Of a stretch of 64,000 bases of DNA, positions 1 to 7,345 are shown piece after piece (the first letter of the stretch is position 1; each line of letters starts with the position of its first letter). Below the pieces are notes generated by a model, which had not been told where the DNA came from, did no database searches, and saw only the letters and a list, made by a program, of their open reading frames with translations. A program made the translations under genes and the position numbers. The DNA is taken from assembly GCF_000275725.1 (NCBI RefSeq), contig NZ_AJTS01000049.1:1-64000 (forward strand), in the 5' to 3' direction. Source of the stretch: Vreelandella stevensii S18214 (lineage in GTDB: Bacteria; Pseudomonadota; Gammaproteobacteria; Pseudomonadales; Halomonadaceae).

Positions 1-4
1 AGCC

Positions 5-1066
5 ATGAAGCAGACCAAGACCCTCAAGGTTCGAGTGAAGGACAAACACGCCGCCGAGCTTAACCGCATGGCCCGCAGCGTGAATTTTGTTTGGAACTAC
101 CTCAACGAACTGTCTTCCCGAGCCATTCGGGAGAAAGGTCTGTTTCTGTCTGCCTACGACATGCACCCCTATACCAAGGGTGCTGGCAAGGACCTCGGCC
201 TGCACAGCCAAACGCTGCAATGCATCGCTGCTGAATACGTTGCCCGCCGCAAGCAGTTCAAAAAGCCCCGCTTGAATTGGCGCAAGTCCGGCGGTGTACG
301 CCGCTCACTTGGCTGGATTCCGGTCAATACCGGCGCGGCCAAGTGGAAGAACGGGCAGGTATTTCACAACGGCACCTACTTCAAGGTGTGGGATAGCTAC
401 GGCCTGTCGACATACAAGTTCCGTGCCGGCAGTTTCAACGAAGATAGCCGGGGCCGGTGGTATTTCAATGTTGCGGTCGAGGTGGACGTGCAGCCGACGC
501 TTGGGCAGGGCGCCGTTGGCATCGACCTTGGGCTCAAGGATGTGGCCACCTGTAGCGATGGAGGAAGGCTGGAAAACAGCCGCTTCTACCGCCGCATGGA
601 AGACCAGTTGGCGACAGCCCAACGTGCCCGCAACAAGCGGCGGGTAAAAGCTATTCACGCCAAGATCAAGAACCGTCGCCAGGACGCGCAGCACAAGTTT
701 TCCCGGAAACTCGTCAACCAGTACGGCGAAATCGTCGTGGGCGATGTTTCCTCAACCAGGCTCGCGAAGACCAGGATGGCCAAAAGCGTCTACGACGCTG
801 GCTGGTCACAACTGAAAACGATGCTGGAATATAAATGCGCTCACGCAGGCATCGTCTTCAAGGTCGTTCGCGAAACCAACACCACCCGCGCCTGTTCGTC
901 GTGCGGCTCGCTTAGCGGGCCGCAGGGCGTCAACGGGTTGCGAGTAAGGGTCTGGGAGTGCGTGGAGTGTGGTGTACTCCACGACCGGGACGTGAATGCG
1001 GCCCGGAATATCCTCAGCCTCGGGGCAGGACGTTGCCCTCAAGAAGTTGGAATCCCCGTCCTTTAG
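5..1066 (+). CDS. tnpB: TnpB / OrfB family RNA-guided nuclease-like protein with an atypical RuvC-II motif
   Basis: A 353-residue protein of the IS605 OrfB (TnpB) family, the family ancestral to Cas12. Members are guided by an RNA from the element's right end and cleave DNA through a RuvC-like fold. Visible motifs: RuvC-I GIDLGLKD (D174); a zinc ribbon CSSC (C297, C300) and CVEC (C319, C322); RuvC-III HDRDVNAARNI (probable catalytic D329). The RuvC-II position reads IVVGDVSS, so the usual glutamate is glycine (G246). A glutamate at E290, just before the zinc ribbon, may replace it. ATG at 5 fits the family N-terminus, but the ribosome site lies outside the window. Whether the nuclease is active cannot be told from sequence. 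Confidence 0.9.
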   Translation: MKQTKTLKVRVKDKHAAELNRMARSVNFVWNYLNELSSRAIREKGLFLSAYDMHPYTKGAGKDLGLHSQTLQCIAAEYVARRKQFKKPRLNWRKSGGVRRSLGWIPVNTGAAKWKNGQVFHNGTYFKVWDSYGLSTYKFRAGSFNEDSRGRWYFNVAVEVDVQPTLGQGAVGIDLGLKDVATCSDGGRLENSRFYRRMEDQLATAQRARNKRRVKAIHAKIKNRRQDAQHKFSRKLVNQYGEIVVGDVSSTRLAKTRMAKSVYDAGWSQLKTMLEYKCAHAGIVFKVVRETNTTRACSSCGSLSGPQGVNGLRVRVWECVECGVLHDRDVNAARNILSLGAGRCPQEVGIPVL

Positions 1067-1083
1067 GGCGGGGAGGACGTCAA
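1054..1083 (+). other. Right-end hairpin of the TnpB element and probable end of its guide RNA
   Basis: CCCCG (1054-1058) pairs with CGGGG (1069-1073), extended by a T-G wobble and a CC/GG step around a TTTA loop. GTCAA follows at 1079-1083. The hairpin overlaps the tnpB stop codon. In characterised TnpB systems the omega (re)RNA overlaps the tnpB 3' end and finishes at the element's right end, with the guide segment just beyond. By analogy the guide here would begin near 1084. The RNA itself is inferred. Confidence 0.6.
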
Positions 1084-1147
1084 CGTGCTGTTGATGTTCC
1101 CGCTGGTGGGCTTGATTGCCTGGTTTTTGTTGGGGCCCAAAGGGTAG
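1084..1147 (+). pseudogene. 3' remnant of an interrupted small membrane-protein gene, PLDc_N-like
   Basis: Directly after the TnpB right end an open frame encodes about 21 residues ending FPLVGLIAWFLLGPKG and stops at TAG 1145-1147. The hydrophobic segment ending in a GPKG-type tail resembles the end of short PLDc_N-domain (phospholipase D nuclease N-terminal) membrane proteins of about 60 residues. The 5' part is not present between the element and the window edge. The simplest reading is that the TnpB element interrupts this gene and the rest lies to the left. The family assignment is tentative. Confidence 0.45.
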
Positions 1148-1185
1148 CGTAACCAACGGCTAACACTGTTGAACAGTCAGGTATT

Positions 1186-1216
1186 AAAAAGGCAGGCCCT
1201 ACGGGTCTGCCTTTTT
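1186..1216. terminator. Bidirectional intrinsic terminator
   Basis: A perfect GC-rich stem (GGCAGGCCC / GGGTCTGCC with one G-T pair) is flanked by AAAAA on the left and TTTTT on the right. It can end transcription from the interrupted gene on the plus strand and from the small gene at 1244-1375 on the minus strand. Confidence 0.85.
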
Positions 1217-1243
1217 GCGATCAGTGCGATGGACGCGCTCGAG

Positions 1244-1375
1244 TCAGCTGTTACTATCGCTGGGTGGGGCCTTGTAATGCCCCGGGATTTTCAACTTCTC
1301 ACCGTTGGGCAGATCGCGCACCTGGGTGGGTACATAAACACGCTTGATCACACTTTTTGCCTTGCCATTTTCCAT
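1244..1375 (-). CDS. Small hypothetical protein, 43 residues
   Basis: A short minus-strand frame starting MENGKAKSVIKRVY and ending PPSDSNS. The start at 1375 is chosen because a perfect AGGAGG (1383-1388) lies 7 bases upstream. A longer in-frame start at 1453 lacks such support. The protein is basic at the N-terminus, has no signal peptide, membrane segment or cysteine, and no domain that I recognise. It has a dedicated ribosome site and a bidirectional terminator just downstream, so it is probably a real monocistronic gene. No function is proposed. Confidence 0.6.
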   Translation of the reverse strand: MENGKAKSVIKRVYVPTQVRDLPNGEKLKIPGHYKAPPSDSNS

Positions 1376-1602
1376 GGCGATATCCTCCTGCCATATTGTC
1401 GACAGTTGCGCATTCACATTAGCGCTTGATGGTGGAAGAATCAAGCCACCCACGGAAACGTCAGGGAGATGGGTGCTGAACGTTGATCAAGGGGCAGGCG
1501 TTACCGCAGTTTTAGGGTATCCTGAAAGCGCTCACAACCTGCTGTTGCAGAGGGGATGTGCGGGTGACAACACAAACTGCCTAAGCGGAGTGAAGGAAAA
1601 GG

Positions 1603-2361
1603 ATGGTGGATCACTTGGAACAGCAATTTCAAGCACTTGGATCGCAGGAGGCGGTAACGCCCGACTACCCCGACCAGGATCATGTGCTGATTATTGAAGA
1701 TGATCAGCGCTTGGCGGAGCTCACCCGTGACTACCTGGAAGCCAACGGCTTTCAAGTGACGATCGAAGCGGATGGTGCCAAGGGGGTAGATCGTATCCTG
1801 ACGCTGCAGCCGGATCTGGTGATTCTGGATCTCATGCTGCCCGGTGAGGATGGCCTGGCCATCTGCCGCCGCGTGCGACCCAATTTCGCCGGGCCGATCA
1901 TGATGCTCACCGCGCGCACCGACGACCTGGATCAGGTGCTGGGGCTGGAAATGGGCGCCGATGACTACGTACCGAAGCCGGTACAGCCGAGGGTGTTGCT
2001 GGCCCGTATGCGTGCCCTGTTGCGACGTGCCGACGGCCCTGCTCCCGACGGTGAAATGCGCCTGAAGTTCGAGAATCTGGAAATCGACAACGCCACCCGC
2101 GAGGCCTGGTTGGCAGGTGATCGCATCGACTTGACCAGCGCCGAGTTCGACCTTTTATGGTTGCTTGCCCGCAATGCGGGGCGGGTACTGACGCGTGAAG
2201 AGATTTTCAGCGACCTGCGCGGCATCAAGTACGATGGTCAGGATCGCTCGATCGACGTGCGGGTCTCCCGTATCCGACCCAAGATTGGCGATGACCCCAA
2301 TCAGCCTCACCGGATCAAGACGGTGCGTAGCAAGGGCTATCTGTTCGTCAAGGACAGCTAA
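1603..2361 (+). CDS. rstA: RstA-like OmpR-family response regulator
   Basis: A 252-residue regulator with an N-terminal receiver domain (acidic pair in LIIEDD; phosphoacceptor D76 in VILDLMLP; lysine in VPKPVQPR) and a C-terminal winged helix typical of OmpR/PhoB proteins (ending SKGYLFVKDS). The ATG at 1603 follows GGAGTGAAGGAAAAGG. The sensor kinase gene begins 17 bases downstream, so the two form an operon. Wording such as MLPGEDGLAICR and the partner's architecture resemble E. coli RstA/RstB. About 25 residues precede the receiver domain, longer than in RstA. The stimulus and targets cannot be read from sequence. Confidence 0.85.
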   Translation: MVDHLEQQFQALGSQEAVTPDYPDQDHVLIIEDDQRLAELTRDYLEANGFQVTIEADGAKGVDRILTLQPDLVILDLMLPGEDGLAICRRVRPNFAGPIMMLTARTDDLDQVLGLEMGADDYVPKPVQPRVLLARMRALLRRADGPAPDGEMRLKFENLEIDNATREAWLAGDRIDLTSAEFDLLWLLARNAGRVLTREEIFSDLRGIKYDGQDRSIDVRVSRIRPKIGDDPNQPHRIKTVRSKGYLFVKDS

Positions 2362-2378
2362 CCAGGAGAGGTCGCCCA

Positions 2379-4001
2379 ATGCGGCGAGTGCTGAGTCACG
2401 GCTCGTTTTTACGCTTCTACCTGCTGCTCGGGTTGGCGCTATGCGCGGTGTTTCTGATTGCCCTGGGGGGGCGCTCGTTCATCGAGCAGGTGCGTCGCGA
2501 GGATTACCGAGAGCAGCTGGCTGCACTGCCTATGTCGATGATGACTCAGCGACTGGCCAGCGTGGCTGAGGAGGAGCGGGAAGCGCTATTGGGCGAGCTC
2601 TCCGAGCGCCTGGGCATGCAGCTAGCGCTGCGTCGCATGGCCGATACCCCGCTGGGCTATTTCGAACGATCACGCATCGAGCGGGGTCGTGTGCTGGTGG
2701 CGGAATCCCCCTGGCAACTGCGCCAACGTTTGCCGGATTCTCCACGCCAGCATGAGGTATGGCTGCTGGAAGCGAATTTTGCGGCCTGGGGGGAGCGCCA
2801 ATGGCAGGGTAGCCTGGTGGCGTTGGGCGAGTGGCTGGCTAGCATGCCGCCTCAGGAACGGGCCGATACCCTCAGCCACTTGCGCCCTGGTAGCTGGCCA
2901 TTGACGCTGCTGAGCGCACCGCCAGAGGACCTGACTGCCGAACAGCGCTTTCAGATGACGCTCGGGGGCGTCATTACCCGACTGATGTCCGACAAGCTCG
3001 CCATCACGCTGCTCTACCAGCTCCCCGTCCCGCCGGGTGACGCTCCCCAGTGGCTACAGGCAGGACCGGTGACCCGGGGCGACACCCTGCCGCTCAACTT
3101 GCATCTTCCTTTACTGGTTGGCCTGATGGCCGTGCTCAGTCTGATCGTTTATCTGATCATGCGTAGTATCGAATCACGCATGGCGCGACTGGAGTTGGCG
3201 GCAACCCGCATCGCCAGTGGCCGCCTGGAAACCCGTGTAAAAGTGGAAAGCGGTGATTTTCTCGGTCGTGTCGGCATGGCGTTCAACGGTATGGCCAATC
3301 AGGTGCAGAGCTTGCTGCGAGGCCAGCAGGAGATGATCCGCGCGGTCTCCCATGAGTTGCGTACCCCGGTGGCGCGTATCCGCTTTGCCGTGCAGATGGT
3401 GGAAGACATGACCGACCAGCCAGCCATTCAGAGGCAGCTACAGGGCATCGATGCCGATATCGCCGAGCTGGATGAACTGGTCGATGAGATTCTGACCTAT
3501 GCCCGGTTGGGGGGAGACACCCTGCACGGTGGCGAGCTTGAAATGAGTCTGGTCGACTGCCGTGCCATGGCCAACCGGGTCATCGATACCCTGGCCCCGC
3601 TGCACGCAGGCCTCACGCTTGAGCTCGACCCTGGCCCAGACATCGAACTGCTGGCCGAGCCTCGCTATCTTCAACGGGCGCTACAGAATCTGGTCGGCAA
3701 TGCCTGTCGTTACAGCAAAACACAGGTGATCATTCGGCTCTGGGATGAGCCCCACCTCGTGCGCATCGATGTGGAAGACGATGGGCCGGGCATACCGCTG
3801 GAAGCCCGGGCCGATATCTTCAAGCCGTTTGCCCGGCTGGACGATAGCCGCGCCCGCAGCTCGGGCGGGTATGGCCTCGGGTTGTCCATCGTGCAGAAAA
3901 TCATGAGTGGTCATGGCGGCAGCGTCACCGTGGACAGCAGCCCAGCGCTGGGCGGCGCCCGCTTTACCCTGCTCATTCCTCGTCGCGATTCGCCGGCCTG
4001 A
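2379..4001 (+). CDS. rstB: RstB-like sensor histidine kinase
   Basis: A 540-residue inner-membrane kinase. Membrane segments lie near residues 10-30 and 244-261, enclosing a periplasmic region of about 210 residues. Then follow HAMP (about 262-315), a dimerisation domain with the phosphoacceptor in SHELRTPVARIRF (H325), and an ATPase domain with LVGNACRYS, DDGPGIP and GGYGLGLS. It pairs with the regulator just upstream. ATG 2379 is preceded by CCAGGAGAGG. The gene overlaps the convergent metR gene tail-to-tail by 29 bases. The RstB name rests on architecture and similarity; the periplasmic domain is larger than in E. coli RstB. Confidence 0.85.
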   Translation: MRRVLSHGSFLRFYLLLGLALCAVFLIALGGRSFIEQVRREDYREQLAALPMSMMTQRLASVAEEEREALLGELSERLGMQLALRRMADTPLGYFERSRIERGRVLVAESPWQLRQRLPDSPRQHEVWLLEANFAAWGERQWQGSLVALGEWLASMPPQERADTLSHLRPGSWPLTLLSAPPEDLTAEQRFQMTLGGVITRLMSDKLAITLLYQLPVPPGDAPQWLQAGPVTRGDTLPLNLHLPLLVGLMAVLSLIVYLIMRSIESRMARLELAATRIASGRLETRVKVESGDFLGRVGMAFNGMANQVQSLLRGQQEMIRAVSHELRTPVARIRFAVQMVEDMTDQPAIQRQLQGIDADIAELDELVDEILTYARLGGDTLHGGELEMSLVDCRAMANRVIDTLAPLHAGLTLELDPGPDIELLAEPRYLQRALQNLVGNACRYSKTQVIIRLWDEPHLVRIDVEDDGPGIPLEARADIFKPFARLDDSRARSSGGYGLGLSIVQKIMSGHGGSVTVDSSPALGGARFTLLIPRRDSPA

Positions 4002-4902
4002 TCCCGGAGAGTACCGCAAAGGAGGTCTCCTGAGCCGTGCGTAAAAAGTCCTGCATCCACGGCGCCTCCATGGTCTCTTCACGAATGGCCGCGTACAGCG
4101 TGCTCCAGATGCCCTGTTCGCCCAGCTTGACGGCACTGACGTAGTGGCGCTCCAGATACTCGGTCAAGGCCCAGTTGGGCAGCGCGCAAACCCCACGGCC
4201 GCTGGCCACCAGCTGCATCATCATGATGGTCAATTCGGCCGTACGAATCTCCTTGGGGCGCACATTAGCGGGCGTCAGGAATTGGGTGAAGACGTCCAGT
4301 CGTGACTGCTCCACTGGGTAGGTGATCAACGTCTCTTCGGCCAGCTCGGCGGGCAGAACATAGGCACTGCCCGCCAGGCGATGCTGGCGGGCTACGGCCA
4401 ACAACCCCTCGTAGCGAAACAGCGGCTCGTAGTGGACCCCTTCCAGTGGCTGTGGGTCGGCGGTGATGACCAGGTCCAGCTGCTCGCGTGCCAGGGCAGG
4501 TAGCGGGTCGAAATGGTGGCCGCTGGGGATGTCGATTTCCACCTCTGGCCAATGGTCACGAAAATAGTCCACGGTGGGCATCAGCCACTGAAAGCAGCTG
4601 TGGCATTCGATGGCCATGTGCAGGCGCCCCTGCTCGGTGCCTGCCAAGCGCGCCAGGTCTCGCTCGGCCTTGCGTACTTCGGGCAAAATATCATCGGCCA
4701 GCGCCAACAGGCGCAAACCGGCGCGGGTAAATTCCACGGGGCGCGTCTTGCGCACGAACAGCGCGCTATCGATACGGCCTTCCAGGTCTTTCAACTGGTG
4801 AGAAAGCGCCGACTGGGTGAGGTGCACGCGCTCGGCGGCTTCCACCAGCGACCCCGTTTCCCTCAGCGCCAGTAGCGTGCGCAAATGGCGTAGCTCAATC
4901 AT
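3973..4902 (-). CDS. metR: LysR-type regulator MetR, controls methionine synthesis genes
   Basis: A 309-residue LysR family protein: an N-terminal winged helix-turn-helix (residues 1-60, with SLVEAAERVHLTQSALSHQL) and an effector-binding domain. It is transcribed divergently from metE across about 100 bases, the classic metR/metE arrangement in which MetR with homocysteine activates metE. Length matches E. coli MetR (317). The start at 4902 fits the conserved MIELRHLRTL N-terminus, although no strong ribosome site is seen. Its 3' end overlaps the rstB-like gene by 29 bases. Confidence 0.92.
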   Translation of the reverse strand: MIELRHLRTLLALRETGSLVEAAERVHLTQSALSHQLKDLEGRIDSALFVRKTRPVEFTRAGLRLLALADDILPEVRKAERDLARLAGTEQGRLHMAIECHSCFQWLMPTVDYFRDHWPEVEIDIPSGHHFDPLPALAREQLDLVITADPQPLEGVHYEPLFRYEGLLAVARQHRLAGSAYVLPAELAEETLITYPVEQSRLDVFTQFLTPANVRPKEIRTAELTIMMMQLVASGRGVCALPNWALTEYLERHYVSAVKLGEQGIWSTLYAAIREETMEAPWMQDFLRTAQETSFAVLSGIRPANRDEE

Positions 4903-5001
4903 GGTGAGTAATTTTCATGTTTTATATTAGAATATTTAGTTTGATTCACTTTTGTGCGGTGAGCAAACTGAGTGACATCATTCGCATGGGAAGGATTCAT
5001 C
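4903..5001. promoter_or_regulatory. metR-metE divergent control region
   Basis: An AT-rich stretch between the two starts. A candidate LysR-type site, TGAGTAATTTTCA (4905-4917; reverse TGAAAATTACTCA), has the T-N11-A form and half matches the MetR consensus TGAANNTTCA. It lies next to the metR start, where autorepression and metE activation would both be possible. A TATATT at 4922-4927 could be a -10 element. The metE ribosome site AAGGA is at 4991-4995. The assignments are inferred. Confidence 0.4.
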
Positions 5002-7299
5002 ATGACAGTGTCTCATATACTCGGCTACCCCCGCATTGGTGCACGACGTGAGCTGAAGAAAATCACCGAGGCTTACTGGCGCGGTGAGGCCGACCGAGAA
5101 GCTTTGGAGAGCACCGCTCAGGCGCTACGGCTCCATCATTGGCAAATTCAGCAGGCGGCTGGGCTGGACATGGTCAGCGTCGGTGACTTCGCCTTTTACG
5201 ACCAGGTGTTGAATGTTTCGGTCATGTTGGGGGCGGTACCCGAGCGCTTTGATGCTGCCGATGAAGTCAGAGACGGCAGGGTAGACCTGGATACCATGTT
5301 TCGCATGGCTCGCGGGCGAGCACCTGACGGAAAACCCGCTGCCGCTTGCGAGATGACCAAGTATTTCGATACCAACTATCACTACCTGGTGCCCGAACTT
5401 CACCAGGGCCAACGCTTCACACTGGCCTCGGAGCGGCTGTTCGATGAGGTCGATGAAGCGCTGCAGGCAGGGTTCACCCCCAAGGTCACACTGGTGGGGC
5501 CTCTGACCTGGTTGTGGCTGGGCAAGACCAAGGGCAGCCGTTTTGATCGACTCACGCTGTTGGATAGCGTGCTGGATGTCTACAGCGATATCCTGGCGCG
5601 CTTGGCGACCCAGGGCGTGGAGTGGGTGCAGCTCGATGAGCCTGCTCTGGTGCAGGACTTGCCCGTGGCTTGGCAGCAGGCGTACGAACGCGCTTATCAT
5701 CGCCTTCAGGCGGCACCGTCGAAACTGTTGCTGGCGACCTATTTTGGCGCCCTGGGCGATAACCTTGCCTTGACCACTCGACTGCCGGTCGCTGGGCTGC
5801 ATATCGATGCTGTGCGTGCTCCAGAGCAGGTCGAAAGTGTCATTGACCGTTTGAGTCCGCACCAGATTCTTTCGCTCGGTTTGGTCGATGGCCGCAATGT
5901 CTGGCGGGCCGATTTGGCCGCCTTGCGTGAACGCCTGCTGCCCATCAAGGTGCGTCTCGGCCGGCGGCTCTGGCTGGCGCCCAGCTGCTCGCTGCTCCAT
6001 GTGCCCGTGGATTTGGCCCAGGAAGATAGCCTGGACCCGGAGCTGCGATCATGGCTGGCCTTCGCTCGTCAGAAATTGGACGAGGTGGTCAGCCTGGCGC
6101 GTCTGATCGACAACCGCGCCACGCCTGCCGATGAGCAGCGCTTGAACGAGGCCACACGTGCGCTGGACACGCGGCGTGAGTCGCGGCGTATCCACCAGCT
6201 CGAGGTAAGCACGCGCCTCGCAGGCATCACACCAGCAGATAGCCAGCGACGGTCAGCTTACCCCCAACGCGCGCTGGAACAGCGGCGTGCGCTGGCGCTC
6301 CCACTGTTTCCCACCACTACCATTGGCTCCTTCCCGCAAACCAGCGAGATTCGTGAAGCACGACGAGCATTCAGAGCCGGTGAGCTTGGACAGTCCGATT
6401 ACGACGCGAGAATGGCGCAGGAAATTGCCTATGTCATCGCACGCCAGGAAGCTCTGGGGCTGGATGTATTGGTACATGGCGAAGCCGAACGTAACGACAT
6501 GGTGGAATACTTCGGTGAACAGCTGGACGGCTTTGCCTTTACCCGATTTGGCTGGGTACAAAGCTACGGTTCACGCTGCGTCAAACCGCCGATCATCTAT
6601 GGTGATGTAGCCCGCCCCGCGCCCATGACGGTGCGCTGGAGTGAGTACGCCCAGTCGCTGACGCAAAAGCCGATGAAGGGCATGTTGACCGGCCCGGTGA
6701 CGATTCTCCAATGGTCCTTCGTGCGTGATGACCAGCCCCGAGCCCTCACCTGTCGCCAGATAGCCCTGGCACTGCGTGATGAAGTTCGTGACCTGGAAAG
6801 CGCGGGAATTCGGGTGATCCAGATTGACGAGCCCGCCCTGCGTGAAGGCTTGCCGCTGCGCCAGAGCGAGTGGCAGCCCTACCTGGATTGGGCCGTCGAG
6901 AGCTTTCAGCTCAGTGCGGCCGGGGTTGCCGACAGTACCCAGATTCACACCCATATGTGTTACTCGGAGTTCAACGATATCATCGGTGCCATTGCGGCCC
7001 TGGACGCGGACGTGATCACCATCGAAACATCGCGCTCTGACATGCAGCTGTTGGATGCTTTCCAGGACTTTGCTTACCCTAATGAAATTGGGCCTGGGGT
7101 ATACGACATTCACACGCCCAACACTCCCGAGGTGAGCTGGATGGCCGCGCTCATGGAGAAGGCGTTGGAAAAGATTCCCGCTGAACGGCTATGGGTCAAT
7201 CCTGACTGCGGGCTGAAAACCCGTGAGTGGGCCGATGTGGAGCCGGCCCTGGCCAATATGGTGAAAGCTGCCCGCCAGCTGCGCCAGCAACACACGTGA
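5002..7299 (+). CDS. metE: Cobalamin-independent methionine synthase MetE
   Basis: A 765-residue enzyme transferring the methyl group from 5-methyltetrahydropteroyl-triglutamate to homocysteine in the cytoplasm, the last step of methionine synthesis. Both TIM-barrel halves are present. The N-terminus [15 protein letters not shown] is typical, and the C-terminal half carries the zinc ligands in [12 protein letters not shown] (His, Cys) and NPDCGLKTR (Cys). The start is set at 5002 because AAGGA lies 6 bases upstream and the family N-terminus begins here; an in-frame ATG at 4972 is unlikely. Regulation by the adjacent MetR is expected. Confidence 0.96.
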   Translation: MTVSHILGYPRIGARRELKKITEAYWRGEADREALESTAQALRLHHWQIQQAAGLDMVSVGDFAFYDQVLNVSVMLGAVPERFDAADEVRDGRVDLDTMFRMARGRAPDGKPAAACEMTKYFDTNYHYLVPELHQGQRFTLASERLFDEVDEALQAGFTPKVTLVGPLTWLWLGKTKGSRFDRLTLLDSVLDVYSDILARLATQGVEWVQLDEPALVQDLPVAWQQAYERAYHRLQAAPSKLLLATYFGALGDNLALTTRLPVAGLHIDAVRAPEQVESVIDRLSPHQILSLGLVDGRNVWRADLAALRERLLPIKVRLGRRLWLAPSCSLLHVPVDLAQEDSLDPELRSWLAFARQKLDEVVSLARLIDNRATPADEQRLNEATRALDTRRESRRIHQLEVSTRLAGITPADSQRRSAYPQRALEQRRALALPLFPTTTIGSFPQTSEIREARRAFRAGELGQSDYDARMAQEIAYVIARQEALGLDVLVHGEAERNDMVEYFGEQLDGFAFTRFGWVQSYGSRCVKPPIIYGDVARPAPMTVRWSEYAQSLTQKPMKGMLTGPVTILQWSFVRDDQPRALTCRQIALALRDEVRDLESAGIRVIQIDEPALREGLPLRQSEWQPYLDWAVESFQLSAAGVADSTQIHTHMCYSEFNDIIGAIAALDADVITIETSRSDMQLLDAFQDFAYPNEIGPGVYDIHTPNTPEVSWMAALMEKALEKIPAERLWVNPDCGLKTREWADVEPALANMVKAARQLRQQHT

Positions 7300-7316
7300 G
7301 AGGGAAGTGTGCCTGA

Positions 7317-7335
7317 GCCGCCCCGGCTGGGCGGC
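7317..7335. terminator. Hairpin between convergent metE and ppk1
   Basis: GCCGCCC and GGGCGGC pair around a CGGCT loop between two converging genes. There is no T-run, so termination here is plausible but unproven. Confidence 0.4.
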
Positions 7336-7345
7336 GGCCTCGGCG

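Larger units (their letters stand above)
1..1083 (+). mobile_element. TnpB-only IS200/IS605-type element, left end outside window
   Basis: The element contains a tnpB gene followed at once by a typical IS605-family right end: a GC-rich hairpin and then GTCAA at 1079-1083. Only four bases precede the tnpB start, so the left end, the target motif and any tnpA lie outside the window. No tnpA is visible downstream. Sequence after 1083 reads as the C-terminal end of a different gene, which supports an insertion boundary near here. The exact end is inferred from the family pattern. Confidence 0.7.

Noticed and set aside
5-1066. Cas12-type CRISPR effector
   Set aside because: 353 residues with typical TnpB motifs and an IS605 right end; no repeat array or cas genes are nearby.
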